Below, piece after piece: positions 11,963 through 24,707 of a stretch of 64,000 nucleotides of DNA; the stretch's first letter is position 1; the number at the start of each line of letters is the position of its first letter. Source of the stretch: Luzula sylvatica. Its lineage: Eukaryota; Streptophyta; Magnoliopsida; Poales; Juncaceae. Both the position numbers and the translations under genes were made by a program. The stretch is from positions 35,979,582 to 36,043,581 of the forward strand of contig OX326956.1 of assembly GCA_946800325.1 (NCBI GenBank), read 5' to 3'. The notes beneath the pieces were generated by a model. It did no database searches. It saw nothing but the letters and a program-made list of their open reading frames with translations, and was not told the origin of the DNA.

Positions 11963-12128
11963 AAATTGCGATATAACGGTTCATTGTGTTTGGACTATAA
12001 TTTATACATGATAACCGATATTGCGCGATATTGCGGAGTTATTTAGTTGTTTGAGGTATTGCGTTTTAGAAATATTTATTGTGATTTGGGTTTTGGTGGC
12101 GCAATTACGCCGCTATTTAAATCACTGC
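11963..12128. mobile_element. Possible small MITE
   Basis: Ends AATGTTTTAAATTGCGATA and, reverse-complemented from the right, GCAGTGATTTAAATAGCGGC are loosely inverted, and the core holds GATATTGCGCGATATTGCGG. No target duplication was found. Confidence 0.25.
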
Positions 12129-13483
12129 TAAATATTAATAAAAATCTTCTAATCCTTTGTTATTTTTAAATAATTATTGTGTCCTTATAATTTTAATTTA
12201 AAAATCCCTATGACTTAAAAAACAATATATACATATTAGCAATAAATATAATATATAATACCAATAGAAAGAAAACATATAATCTTATTTTTCAAGAAGA
12301 TATATTAGTTTCATCATCTTTTTATTATTTTCAATATATTTGTACAAATAATTTTGAAAATATTGTGTAGTAATTGTTGTTTTGAATAGCTTATAGTTTT
12401 CATCATTTGATCAAAAAGCATACTACAAATTAACAACATGATTTCAATTTGAAAACTCCCGTGATTTTAAATTTAATATATAGATAATAATATAAAAATA
12501 TATAATATTAGTTTTTAGAAATTTATTTTTTAATTTTGATCACCATTTTCAAAAAATTCAATATATTTGTGTATCATAGTTTTGAAAAAAAATTGTTGTT
12601 TAAAATAATTTTATGTCTCGTTATTTATTAAAAAAAAATTATTAACTTACAATTGGGGGAAGGGAGGCACAAAATGTTAATATTTACTAGCATAACAAAT
12701 AGTTAGGGGGGTTTGCTAATATTCATAAAAGTTACCGGTGCTTTGAAGGAAGAAAATAATATAGGAATTTTTTTAGGGAATTTGAAACGTGGAAAAAAAA
12801 AATTGGGAGGGAGGGGGGTGGGGGGGTTTGCTAATATTAATAAAACGAAAGGTATATTACAAAATAATATCTCATTCATTAGGTATAAATGGTTTTACAT
12901 AACTTTGCATGATATATATAAAACTGTTTTTATGGTATTAGTGAGTGATTATATTATATTATATTATATTATATTATGTAAGAATATTTGTTATTTTATG
13001 TGAATATATCTAAAATTATGAAAAATCTTAGGGATATGATACATTTCCAATACATATCAAATACTGATAATTCGTGAATATTTTCGCGATACCACCGGGA
13101 TACATGTTTTTGATACATCAGCTCATTATATTTTTGGCTTATGTACAAATATAGATATATCTTGAATAGTTATATAATATTTATAGAACATACTTGAGGA
13201 CACTTATGAAATATTTATTCTGTGTCCTTGATTTTGTTTATATAGGATTCTATTTCTATTACATTTTAAAATGCTAGTCATTTGTTTTTAAATTTCTTAA
13301 TTAGTTCATATAGAATAACTATACAGTTGAATTTGTATTCTATATTTTGAAAAATGTCACGTCGTTGTATCTGTTTCCTAAATTATTATGATGATCATGA
13401 TTATCCTTATTATCCTTGTTATTGTTATTTTTATTTATATTAAGAAGTTTAAATGCATAATTTCAATAACACGTGCATAGTAA
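12129..13483. other. AT-rich spacer
   Basis: No gene is seen. A 25-bp-scale direct repeat with core GGGGGGTTTGCTAATATT occurs near 12,705 and 12,823, and an ATATT pentanucleotide run lies at about 12,950-12,977. Confidence 0.5.
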
Positions 13484-14087
13484 CTAGCTATAACCCCGCG
13501 CAATTGCGCGGGGCAAGTTGATTTGTTTTTTTTTATGATTTGTGTTTTTTCTGTATTTATTTTTCGGCAGCGTTGTATTGGCCAGTGATTCAATTTGTGT
13601 GGTGTTGTGGAATTTTCAAACTGAGAAGGACCGAAATGTAATTTTTCAAACTGAAAAGTACCAAAATGTAAATTAAAAAGGACCAAAATGTGAATTAAAT
13701 TTTTTTTTTCGAATTAAAATGTGTAAATAAAAGAGGATAAAGATGTAAATATGAAGTACCAAAATGTAATATTTTAAACTTGAAAGGACCAAAACAAAAA
13801 TAAAAAGGACCAAAATATAGTTTTTTCAACTAAAAAGGACCAAAATGTAATAAAAAAGGATCAATATGTAAATTAAATTTTTTCTTACAAAGAGGCCCCT
13901 GGACCAAAATGTATTTTTTTAAACTTGGAGGACCAAAATGTAAATAAAAAAGGACCAAAGTGTAATTTTTCGAAATAAAAAGGACCAAAATGTAAATAAA
14001 AAAGGACCAAAATTAAAATTAAATTTTTTTTTTTACAAAAAGGCCCCTGGTGACGTGGCTCAACCAGGAGCCAGGGAAAAGTATAGA
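13484..14087 (-). mobile_element. Short non-autonomous Helitron
   Basis: On the minus strand the 3' end is a perfect 20-bp palindrome, CCCCGCGCAATTGCGCGGGG, followed after six bases by CTAG and a host T, the Helitron signature. The 5' end begins TCTATACTTTTCCC and carries GAGCCACGTCACC. The interior (13,615-14,030) is a degenerate minisatellite of GGACCAAAATGTAA units. The same design is seen at 21,594-22,357 and 37,035-37,799. It has no coding capacity. Confidence 0.7.
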
Positions 14088-14245
14088 ATTATACTAATTA
14101 AAATATGAACTGGGTTCACTTAAATCATAAAAACAAATAAATAAAGAATCCGCATGTATAAATAAATAACCAAGTGTAAACTTTTTTCCCCATGTATTAA
14201 ATTCTTTGAGATATTTTTGGATTAATTGAAAGAGGGCATTTACTA

Positions 14246-14470
14246 TTTGTCCCAACAACTCATGTTTTCAATTTTTTATGACGATTATGAGAAAGGTTAA
14301 TGGGATCAACCCAATTAACACACAAAAATAATTAATTATTAATTTTAACATATCGATAAAAGTACATGTTAATTAATCATTAATTCAAATATATATATTT
14401 GATGTTAATTGAATTAATAACATTCCTCAAAATCTGCATAAAAATGAAAAACATGAGTTGTGGAGACAAA
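14246..14470. mobile_element. MITE with ACAACTCATGTTTT inverted ends
   Basis: Left end TTTGTCCCAACAACTCATG and right end, reverse-complemented, TTTGTCTCCACAACTCATG form about 25-bp inverted repeats around an AT-rich core of TTAATTAATTATTAA strings. The target duplication is unclear. Confidence 0.55.
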
Positions 14471-14814
14471 AAAAAAAAATCCTAATTGAAATATAAACTT
14501 GTTTCACGTGAACTCTAACTAAAGTACTCACTAGCATATTATTCTATAGTTCTGATTTTAAACAGTTCATGAGAGTTTACCACGTGACCTCTAATTATAA
14601 ACGGTTCGATAGTTCTAATTTTTGTACTAATGTTTTGTTTAAATGCTTGGATCAAATTGTACTCCAAATCATGGTTATTTCAATACTGTGATACAACTTT
14701 CGAAAAGGATACAAATGTAAGTTGAGTCAGTTTATATGGGATTGAAAAACAAATTGTTGGAAATTTTTTGGATAATGCTTTGATCAGATACTTGGATCAA
14801 ATTGTACTCGATAG

Positions 14815-16076
14815 CCGAAATACGAATAATAATACGAATATGAAATGAGAATGTGAATGTGAATAGGACAACCAAAAACAAATACCATTACGAATACGAA
14901 TACGAAATGTCAATACAAATGCCAAATACGAATACAAATATAATGAAAAACTAATAGCAACAAAAATATCAATCGCAATTCGAACAACGAAATACGGAAT
15001 ACAAATACGAAACTACAAAATACAAATGAAAATACAAAAACAAATACACAGACCAAATACGAGTAAAACTACAAATATCAAATACAAATGCAAATGCAAA
15101 TACGGAATACAAATACAAATACAAAATACATATACAAATACGAAATACCAATAAGAATACAAAGACGAATACGAAAAACGAATACAAAATATGAGTACAA
15201 ATACGAATATGAATACTATTATGAGTTAAAAATTACGAAATACGAAATCCTAAATACGAAACACAGTATACAAAATACGAATGTAAATATGAATTGGAAT
15301 ATAAATACGAAATACGATATACGATTAAAAATACTAATACAAATACCAATAACATTACAAATACAAATACGCATGCAAATATGGAATAAAAAAAACTAAA
15401 TACGAACAGAAATATGAAATACAAATACAAAAAACACAAAACAAATTCAACCACAAACACAAATACAAATACAAAAGACTAATTCAGACGATTATATAAC
15501 GATCTTTTCTCTAATTTTTCTTATTTTGCCGATGATGTATACAAGAATAAACAAATTTTCAAGCAAGAATCGTTTGAATTGCTCAAGAAAACCGGGTCGT
15601 AAACAATTCAAACGATTATTGTTTTAAAACTTATAAAAATCATGATTTACTGAGGGAAACACACCGTCCGTACATATTCTTTTGTCCAAATGAAATACGA
15701 AATACATGTACATACACAAGTACGAAATAACAATACGAATACGAAATATGAATAAAAATACTAATACATACACGAATAAGAATAAGAATACGATTATGAA
15801 TTACGATTTAGGAATTATGATTTAGGAATTATGAAATATGAAATACGGAATACAAAATAGGAATTACGAATTATGAAATTTTAAATATGAATACGAGGAA
15901 GAATAAGAATAAAAATAAAAATAAGAATACAAATACGAGATACGAATACGACCACGAATACAAATATGAAAACAAAAAAAATACAAATATCAATATTAAT
16001 ACGAACTGCAAAACACAAAATACAAAATACATGCTATCAAATAAATAAAACTGCAACACAACAAAAATTCTAAAAC
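14815..16076. repeat. AATACG/AATACA-type degenerate satellite with a unique island
   Basis: Two blocks (14,815-15,480 and 15,690-16,076) consist of loosely repeated units such as AATACGAATACAAATACG. About 210 bp of unrelated sequence (15,481-15,689) lies between them. Long open frames rich in Thr-Asn or Phe-Val here reflect low complexity only. Confidence 0.85.
15568..15617. repeat. Perfect 14-bp inverted repeat, 22-nt loop
   Basis: AATCGTTTGAATTG at 15,568-15,581 is exactly inverted as CAATTCAAACGATT at 15,604-15,617. The hairpin lies inside the island interrupting the AATACG satellite. Confidence 0.8.
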
Positions 16077-17576
16077 CCAAACAAAAAAACCCGCACAATC
16101 TGACACAGCGCTAGGGTAAACCAATTTTAAATATATTTTCACATTTTTTTTTTCAGGTTATGTTTTTACACGCAACCAATAATGATATGTTTGACTTTGT
16201 TTAATGTTTTCAATTGAGATAAGCTAAATTATTATTGGGGTTGGACCAAGTATATTTTTCGAAAGTAAAGGTGATTGTCAGGTGTAATTTTTTATTTGTG
16301 GTTGGATTTAATATATTTTGAGTTGTGATGTGTATTTTTCGTAAAAAAATTTCAGAAATCTTGTTAACGTAGATATGATTTAATACGTTAAGAATTAATA
16401 TATAATTTTATAATTTAACATTTTAATTTATAATTTTATAATTTTAATTTATGATTGACATCAAATTAAAATGTCAAATAATTAATTAATGTATTAATTC
16501 TTGTAATTTTGAGTCATATATATACATCATCAAAAAAAAATTAGAAGAGTTGAAATAAAAGTGATTGTTACGTGTTATTTTTTCCTGGGGTTAGACCCAA
16601 TATTCCTTTCAAAAATAAATGTGATTGTAGCGTGTTATTTTTTCCTTGATTCATTAAAATTTAAAGATACGAATATGTCGAATTTATCATGATCAAATTA
16701 TTATGATTTTCTTGTTTTTCTTGTTGAGAGATTGAATAGTCACTTTCATTTTTACAGGTCAAAGATGAAGTTTTGTGGTAATATAAGATGGCACACAGTG
16801 CACCTGTTCTATCCAATTATTTTTCTACCACTATTATACTGCAAATAAAACCTACAATATTACATGGGCCTTACGGCCCATAGTTTATCCTTGTCAACAT
16901 GGGCTCAAGCCGCATTCTGGTCTGCAAAATTTAGAACATTTAAGGCATGTTTGGATCAACGTATTAAAAATTACATTAAGTAAATTAATTTTTCGCAAAT
17001 TGATTTTTCAAAATTGCACTTCAAATTTTAATGTTTGGGTTCACGAAATTGAAACAAGTAATCATTAACTATTTGACACAAGTTTTAAATTAACCAAGAA
17101 ACTAATAATCATTCAAAACATAATCATAAATAAATTATACCATCACATTACAATCCAAACAAAAAAAATCAAATATTTTTAATCAAACAATAATACAGGA
17201 ATGGAACCATTTAATTCATCACAAATTTCTTGCAGAATTTGTGCACAAAACTTACTACCCCAATTTCATTTTTTTTAAATGACCACTTACTGTCCCAATT
17301 GTGCATAACTGAAACTTAGCTAAGACTCAAAACATAAACTATCAATATAGAACTATGAACATTAAACAATCGAGTCGATTCACTCTAAACATTAAACAAT
17401 CTGTTACTTTCAAAATGCTTCAATTCGACCACTGTGCATAATTGAAATTAGCCTTAAGTGTCAGAACAATTAATGCACATATCAAAGAATTGCCCAATTT
17501 ATTTTTCTGTTTTGATAGATAAAGATGTTACTTATCAATTATAAAAGTAGTTCTTGATTGATTCATTGCTTGGGAA
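16077..17576. other. AT-rich spacer
   Basis: No gene or element with clear ends. The string GTGATTGTNNSGTGTTATTTTTT-like recurs near 16,270, 16,560 and 16,620, a weak dispersed repeat. Confidence 0.4.
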
Positions 17577-17999
17577 TTAGATTTTTTCACAAGTAAAAAA
17601 ATTGGACGAATCGGGAATCAATTTCATAGTTGGAGGAGAGAGGTGAGCAGAAGGATTAGAGGGGCGGTGATGCACTGGAGCGGGCAGAGAGGCGATGAGG
17701 TGGTTTAAAATTTTCCCGCCAAGTTCTTCTTCTGCAGTATCACCACTTCTCGTAGTTATGAGGGGATGTTGACTTACGGGAAAACAGAATAACAATGAAG
17801 TATGAGTTGCAGTAGCTTGATAAAATACATCAAACCAAACAATGAAAAATGGTCTGATGCGGTAACTACACTTACTAACTGCCACAGTTACTGCAAAAAA
17901 ACATCCCCTTAGAGAAATCGTACATACGCCAATATAAATGAATTTAATTTTTGAAGGTTTGTCTAATGCAATTTCGGCGCTTCTTGTTGCTAACTGCAA
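17577..17999 (-). CDS. Unrecognised open frame, doubtful
   Basis: An open frame of about 140 codons has no ATG near its upstream edge (it begins at TTG just after TTGCAG, a possible splice acceptor). Its GC-richer part, 17,630-17,750, resembles coding sequence in composition. The predicted protein has a Ser/Pro/His-rich C-terminal part and no motif I can name. It could be an exon, a gene fragment or chance. Confidence 0.15.
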   Translation of the reverse strand: MQLATRSAEIALDKPSKIKFIYIGVCTISLRGCFFAVTVAVSKCSYRIRPFFIVWFDVFYQATATHTSLLFCFPVSQHPLITTRSGDTAEEELGGKILNHLIASLPAPVHHRPSNPSAHLSPPTMKLIPDSSNFFTCEKI

Positions 18000-18598
18000 G
18001 GTGTAGAAACAAATTACAATAAAATGATACTAAAAAAATAAAATATCTTAATCCAAAATAAATTAATTTTATCGTACCTATACTCTCTTTTTTTGGGAGG
18101 AATGTCCTTGGGCTCATATAAATTTATTACATAAAAAAAATGAAACCGTTTAATCGGATCACGTGAACATTGTCTTTAAATATTATTATTTAAGTATTAC
18201 TATGCCGTTTCGTGCAAATTGTTGAAAATGTTTCGAGATAATATCTAATAGTCTTTTGAACACTCAACTCGAAATCTAATATTCATTATAAAAAATATAT
18301 ATTGAGATTATATGGCGATTTTTTTAAAATAAAAATGGAAAAATCTCGGTGGTCATTAATCCATTAATTCTAGTGGAAATTGGATTTACAATATCTCACA
18401 CCATATGATTTTTTTTGTCTCGCACTCATTTAACCTTGCTATGGGTCGTTAGTATGTGACGAATTGTAAAAACATGTATTGTAATGTGTTTATTTTTTTT
18501 TCTGTGTATTTGCATCGAGTACATCTTATATTTGTAGACATGCACAGTATATGTACCTCTCAATGACTTGCACGGTTTGTGCAATAATAAAATGGATA
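18000..18598. other. AT-rich spacer
   Basis: Nothing recognised on either strand. Confidence 0.4.
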
Positions 18599-18860
18599 AT
18601 TATACCATACCTCCTCATTTTCCCACCACATCATCTGTATCACCAATTAATCATTAATTGGTGATTAATTAGCACGATAATTAACAAAAGTACATCCGAT
18701 TAACAGTTAACTGATATTAATTAAGAAGTATTAATATATATGTATTTTAATTATATATTAATTAACTGTTAATGGAGTGTCTTTTTGTTAATTACTTCAA
18801 TAATTAACCATTAATTAGGGAATATAAGATGTTGGGGGAAAATGAGGGGTACTATATAAT
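18599..18860. mobile_element. MITE, same family as the STP-B intron copy
   Basis: The left end ATTATACCATACCTCCTCAT and the right end, reverse-complemented, ATTATATAGTACCCCTCAT are inverted repeats, extended by TTTTCCC. The core has the family-typical GATTAACAGTTAACTGATAT strings. Confidence 0.6.
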
Positions 18861-18899
18861 GTTTAATTTTCGCACTAATAGTATGCAATTTATATTTTC

Positions 18900-20104
18900 G
18901 CAGAAACTAGAAATAATGTAAAGTAAATAAACAGAATACCACAATCGCAAACACAAGATGTTTATTACGGAGGTCGGTAGGTGGTTGTTTTGTAGTTTTA
19001 ACTCACCGTTTATTTGCTCAATTGACCGTCTCGATTGTTCACAAGTACCTACGTCTCCGGAGATGTCTTGTGTCGTTTAGACACTCTATTCAATTTCCCG
19101 AATAAAAAATTACAAGGTTTGCACAGATCGATTTACACATTGCTATCGATATATGGCGGAATTTACAATTGAGTACTAGTCTATTACAATTTACAAATCG
19201 AACTCTACGTAATCGGTCACGCGAATTGTAAATCGTGTGTAGAAAGGATTAGAAAGATTAATTTAGATCAAGGGATTGATATAGACTATTTAAGTTCAAG
19301 ATCTCTAGGCTTGTTTTTCTCTCTTTGATATTGTGAGTACATAAGTTGTGTAAGAGTTAGAGAGAGAAACAATAGAAGGAACCTATTTATAGAACACATG
19401 CCCCCTTTAAATTGTACAGTTTTGTGTACATTCCATGCGAACAGAATATGTCTTCCGTTCGAACGGAATGCAAGTCAAATTAGTCATGAGAACGCAATAA
19501 TTCGAAACCTGACACTTCCGTTCGAACACAACAATAGTTCCGTTCACACGCAAGGTGGATTGTCTTTCGTTTGAGTTTGCATCTCATTCTTGCGTTCACG
19601 CGTTGAATGTAACGTTCGAACGGAGCATAATGTTATGTTCGAACGAATTGGTAGTTCCGTTCGAACGGAGCATTTGTTGATCTTTCTTTTGCAAACTCAA
19701 CTGTGGGGCAGGTTGGCTTCCGTTCGAATGCAAGGTACATGCCGTTGGAACGAAAGTCAGTATGTTTCCTGACTTTGTAACTTTCCCGTTTATCGCGTTT
19801 TGAAAATATTAAATATTTTTGATTGAGCTTAATCACTGAAATTAAGTCTAGGGATAGCTATAGGATTATTTTTGTGAGTGTGTGATAGCCCATCTCGCGG
19901 AAGTCTTCAACGTCTTGATTATTCCCTTGAGTGAATACTTCCGTCTTTAGTTCTTGTTTAACGTGTTGATTCTTCAATGTCTTGATTCTTCAACGCCTTG
20001 ATTCTTCGTTAGTGGTCTTCAACATCTTGACTCTTGTCCAAATACTCACGTTTACATGTGAGTATGCATCCTCTTTTGATCTCATTTACGAGACATAGCT
20101 ATAT
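18900..20104 (-). mobile_element. Degraded LTR-like segment with a GTTCGAAC array
   Basis: On the minus strand an array of CGTTCGAACGG-type motifs (19,436-19,760) is followed by a TATA box, CTATAAATAGG (19,382-19,393), and then a CT-rich leader. At 19,050-19,085 lies CCTACGTCTCCGGAGATG. This order of U3 repeats, TATA and leader resembles a plant LTR. A solo LTR has inserted at its right side (TSD at 20,105). Its outer limits are not clear. Confidence 0.4.
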
Positions 20105-20109
20105 CTTTT

Positions 20110-21186
20110 TGAAAGAAATACAGTTTCGGATCAACCGTAAAAGTGTACATATAAGGATATATGAACATGAATGTTCATGGGTTGATTAAATGTATAATAT
20201 GATTGTGCAAAGTTAAGTTCCAGAGAGTGGTTCGTTCGAACTAACCGTCGGGAAATACGAACGGACCGCTACGAGTGTAAAATGGTTTTACACATATTCA
20301 TTCGAGGGAGTGGTTCATTCGAACCAACATTGGCATTCGTTCGAACGGACTACTACGAATGATGTTTGGAATTAACACTGAAGTGGGACAGGAGATGGTT
20401 CGTTCGAACGAACCGTAAAGGTGTGTTCGAACGGACCTCTTCGAGTATAAAATGGTTTTATACATTCTCATGACAGGAAGCAGTTGTTTCGAATGAACCT
20501 TATGGTGTGTTCGAGCGAACATGCTGCTGGAAGTGTATATTGGATATACACAACCTTCCACCTAATCCTTATCCTATTTTAGTATAAATAGGATGTTTCT
20601 CTCTATCTATTAAGACAATTCAAAATTCAGAATTCTGTCAAAAGAAGTCAATTGAAGTCTAATTCAGTCTAGAAATTAGAGAGACTCTTATCAAGGTGTT
20701 GAAAGAGTGCGAAGAGAAAGAGAGAAAGAGAAAAGAGGAGAAAAAAGTTTTCTCCATTTAGAGAATCGAAAGCAATCAAGCAAGTTCGCCAGTGCATCGT
20801 CTAGACAGGTGCATCCACGACCGAGGTGTTACTACTCACGGTGGATACGGGTAGAGAAGCGACACTTGTAGCTCTTCGTTGTGATCAAACCGAAGGAGCA
20901 AAAGGCTGTGGAAGCGTGTGTACATGGGACGCACGAAGACAACCGGAGACGTGTCTAGACGGTGGGAGACGTGTGGTATGTGACGCACGGGCTAGTCACC
21001 AACGTGACACCGAAGAAGAGGACGATGCGAGCGATCAACCCGTCGTGCGTTATCAATTTCACGCTGGTAATCGTCTGTCCTACTTTGCATCGTACCCTCG
21101 ATATCGAAGCGTGATTTCGGGATTTGGGAACCGGACCGGGCCTTCATATCCGCTGCGCTGGCACAGGGTCGCGATAATTCCCTTCA
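20110..21186 (+). mobile_element. Solo LTR of a copia-like element
   Basis: The LTR begins TGAAAGAAATACAG and ends AATTCCCTTCA, and is flanked by the 5-bp target duplication CTTTT (20,105-20,109 and 21,187-21,191). Start and R-U5 half match the LTRs at 28,319 and 34,824. The U3 middle instead carries about four modules with GTTCGTTCGAACGAACC and CGTTCGAACGGAC palindromes (20,228-20,530). A TATA box, TATAAATAGG, lies at about 20,583. An open frame at 20,826-21,200 is probably LTR RNA, not a gene. Confidence 0.88.
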
Positions 21187-21451
21187 CTTTTTTCCTATGA
21201 ATGACACTTAACAAATTGATTAGTAGTATTGATATTGTTTTGAAACAATCAAACCGGAAATTGGAACCAACAATGTACCATATCGGTCGACCGATATATG
21301 GATCGGTATGGATCGATATGGGACGATATGGACCGGTTTGGACCGATTTGAATTTGAAACACCATTTATTTTAACATTTAATTTTTTGCTCGATGTTCCT
21401 ATTTATTTCTATGTTGCATGATTTTCGTCTCATTTCTCCTCTCCACCAATT
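21187..21451. repeat. Spacer with short GATCGATATGG tandem repeats
   Basis: At about 21,283-21,350 short degenerate units such as GGATCGATATGGGACGATAT repeat in tandem. The rest is AT-rich and unassigned. Confidence 0.5.
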
Positions 21452-23405
21452 AGTATTGCAACCTCTAACAAATAGACTTCACGATATAATTTATTGTATT
21501 ATTTATGAATTTACGTTATAATTTTGAATGTATTTTTAGTTTAACTTGAAATTTATTTTGTATTGTTGAATTTGGAATATTAATCATGTATAATTATACT
21601 TATGTATAAAGTTGGAAGAAATGGAGATCATACATGAGGCCACGTCATCAAGGGCTCTTTTGTAAAAAAAATATTTTTAAATTTATATTTTGGTCCTTTT
21701 TAGTTTAAAAAATTAAATTTCGGTCGTTTTTATTTACATTTTGGTCATTTTTAGTTTAAAAAATTACATTTTGGTCCTTTTTATTTATATTTTGATCCTC
21801 TCTTATTTACATTTCGGTCCTTTTTTACATTTTTGAATTTACATTTTGGTTCTTTTTAATTTAAGTTTATATTTTGGTCCTTTTTATTAAAATTTGGGCC
21901 TTTTTTATTTATATTTCAGTCCTTTTTTATATTTTAATTTATATTTCGGTCCTTTTTATTTATATGTTGGTCCTTTTTAGTTTTAATCTACATTTTGGTC
22001 CTTTTTATTTACATTTCAGTTTTTTTTTTACATTTTGATAATTTTTTCTTATTTTACATTTGATCTTTGGTTCCTATTTTACATACATGTTAAAATTTGT
22101 GAATATGTCATGATTATATTAATCGAATTTAGAAGCACCTGAGCAAATGCTATTTATACAAATTATATTAGAAAATAATATTCGTGATAGACTAATTTCG
22201 TGAACCTCATACATCTATTGACATCGTGATATTTGCAAATATGTCGTGATTAGATTAATTTAGTTCAAACGCATGCGCGTTAATTCGCACACGCGTTAAT
22301 TCTATTTAAATAATTATATAAAAAACATCGCGCGCAATTGCGCGGGGATAAAGCTAGTTTGAATTAATTTTAGAAATTTAGTATAAATAAATGTTATAAA
22401 ATTTTATATAATATATTATGTATTATTTAATATTAAGTACAAAATCAGTATACCATTTATATGGTTCGAGATTAATTCGTTATAACGGTCATCGACCGAT
22501 ATGTAAACGATATGCAATATATGTAAACATTGCCTACGAGTTGATTGGATGAGTTGGATCCAAACTTGGTTAGGATTTCTGAGTGTCCCATGCTTGTAAA
22601 CAACTTTGTATTAACTTCTAGTAGTATTAGATAAGCATTGATGATGTATTCCATTTATCATTCGTTTATTATTTGAAAGGGGCTCCACATATGACTAGGT
22701 CAATATCCACATCACGCGGTGAATACCGCGATTCTCGTTACGGCAGCAAACTTTGAGAAAAGGAAACAACCTAAATACTGTAGGGTTACGCACACGTTTA
22801 TCAAAGTGTGCAGCGGAATAGAATTCGCATGCGTAACCTAATTCTACCGGGATCACGCCCGAAAACCACCGAAAAAGGAAGAGATGGAGATAATTATCTC
22901 GTACAAGTTAGTACGTGTCGATTACTTCTCCAAATCCGTGAACCTTCTCCAAGGAATGCTCGTGCAGTCCCTCTACTCGTGTCCACCTTGATTTCGACCG
23001 ATCGGAAATCGCCAACGCCGTTCTAGTCGCCGTCACGATCAATCTCTCAAGATCCTTGCTCGAATCTCCCTCTCAATCTCACCAGATCTGATCTGGAATT
23101 CTGTGGAAGAGGAAAGAGAAACGACGGCTCAAAACCCTAGAAAAACCTAGGTCAAAACGAAATCAGAATCCTATATATATATAAGAATTCAGTCCGTTCG
23201 AACGCATCTAAATGGTTCGTTCGAACGAACCAGTTCGTTCGAACGCACTTCAGTAGTTCGTTCGAATGAACCCAAATCTGACTGTCACGAATAATTCCGT
23301 TCGAACGCACTCATATAGTTCGTTCGAACGAACCTAATTATGTCTGCAGAATTGCCTATTTATATAAATTCTTCCAAGTTAATTCTTAAGCCATATTTTC
23401 TTTCA
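21452..23405 (-). mobile_element. Left ~1.95-kb LTR-position repeat, 3' LTR of minus-strand copia element
   Basis: This block is repeated almost exactly at 36,893-38,833, on the other side of a minus-strand copia coding region. On the minus strand it begins TGAAAGAAAATATGG next to a purine tract (CCAAGAGGGAGT), the expected PPT/LTR junction. It carries TATATAAATAGGC (near 23,360), an array of TTCGTTCGAACGAACC motifs (23,190-23,340) and a second TATA run. A Helitron (21,594-22,357) sits inside. The other edge lacks a clean CA end, primer-binding site or matching target duplication, so the full LTR limit is unsure. Confidence 0.65.
21594..22357 (+). mobile_element. Helitron nested in the left LTR-position repeat
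   Basis: The 3' end has the hairpin CGCGCAATTGCGCG, a short spacer and CTAG (22,354-22,357) before T. Near the 5' end GAGGCCACGTCATCAAGGGC matches the subterminal motif of the Helitron at 13,484-14,087. The interior is a minisatellite of TTTGGTCCTTTTTATTTACA-like units. The exact 5' base is uncertain because TC has decayed. Confidence 0.65.
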
Positions 23406-24707
23406 AACTCCCTCTTGGATTAAGACTTAATCAACTTGGTCATATGTCCAACATATGTCGTGAGATCTAATCACACGTGATTCCATTTTGTTTGTCCAAC
23501 AAACGTATTGGTGAGCATTATCTTGAGAATCCGATATGTTACGAAATCTTGGTGTGACCTTGTAGGTTCGTCTAAGACTGACAGTGGATATGGCAGCAAT
23601 CCACAAGGTATTGCGAGCACTAGACTGCCGTTAATACCTACCCAGAATTAGCACGAAAAAGGTGGAGAACATCTTTATGAAGATGCAGTACATCTTCATA
23701 CCTAGCTCAGATAAGTGTTACTAGTTCTCTTGTTCGCGATATCTTCCGATCAAAAGGGTCACGGTGAAGCGTAAGACTTCAAGTCATCCCCTTTTCTTTT
23801 TGATCAGATACACTCTTTCTCGATAAGAATTAGATTGATAATAACAATACGAACTCTACTGAGTTCCATCGAGCTTGGCCAATCATTTCATCAATCTCAA
23901 TTCAATCGAGGGGCCCGAGAGATATCTCCCTCTATCCTTTTTCAAGGTTAGAAAGGAACAATTCCTATCTTGCAATCTCACATCCTTTGACTATGCTAAA
24001 AAACAATACCCAATAGTAATCTCTGCTACACAGTTACGCATAGGGTTAATTATATCAAAGCATTGTCTTTTCACATACTAGGTATCCGTGAGACCAGTCA
24101 AGTATGAAGAACTAAAACGCACTATCTGGATATGAGTTCGTCTCCAATGACTCTAACCATGTTACAAACTCATATAGTGGTCAGTCCAATATACGACGCC
24201 GCGTATATCCATATTCTAGAATCGACGCTACCGTCCCAGATCAGTAAAACCTGATCATCTCATCTACGAATATGCCAGTGTATGTAGAAGTCTCCATTCA
24301 GTGAATGGACTACCTGGTTCAAACCTATGAACAACTTTATACACGAGGGACGTTTTAGAATTATATTCATTCCGTTTAGCGGTTTTACTATCATTCAATT
24401 GACGAATCAATATGCCAGACTATGGCCATGCAACATATTATTCTCAATTGACTCGATGCACTAAACTAGAATAAAATTCAAGGTCTATCCGATTATTATA
24501 ATCGAATAACCTTTCACACACTTTCTTGTTGTTTAAATTTTTTGAAATATGAAGGTTTAGGTCATATAATGAATAATAATATAAATATCTGTCTCATAAA
24601 CAAATACAATCCCAATAACACGCCTAGGGCATAATAAATGTTCTCCCACTTGCACTAGGCAGATCGAATCCCCTTATGCAATAAGAAACATAAATAAAAT
24701 ACCCAAT
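23406..24707 (-). other. 3' untranslated internal region of the minus-strand copia element
   Basis: It lies between the pol stop codon and the 3' LTR. Parts match, in reverse complement, the same region of the nested element (33,650-34,820), for example the strings around CAAGTATGAAGAAC. Another purine-rich tract, GCAAGTGGGAGAAC, lies next to pol near 24,640 (minus strand). No gene. Confidence 0.55.

Noticed and set aside
14815..16076. Coding or CRISPR-like array
   Set aside because: The units are irregular six-base-scale repeats without conserved spacers or a cas gene, and the DNA is plant nuclear in character.
19050..19085. Relation of TACGTCTCCGGAGATG to the repeated block at 60.68 and 63.95 kb
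   Set aside because: The similarity is confined to about 20 bases around a near-palindrome and does not extend, so chance cannot be excluded.
19436..19760. GTTCGAAC array read as heat-shock elements
   Set aside because: Heat-shock elements need TTC and GAA separated by two bases. Here they abut.
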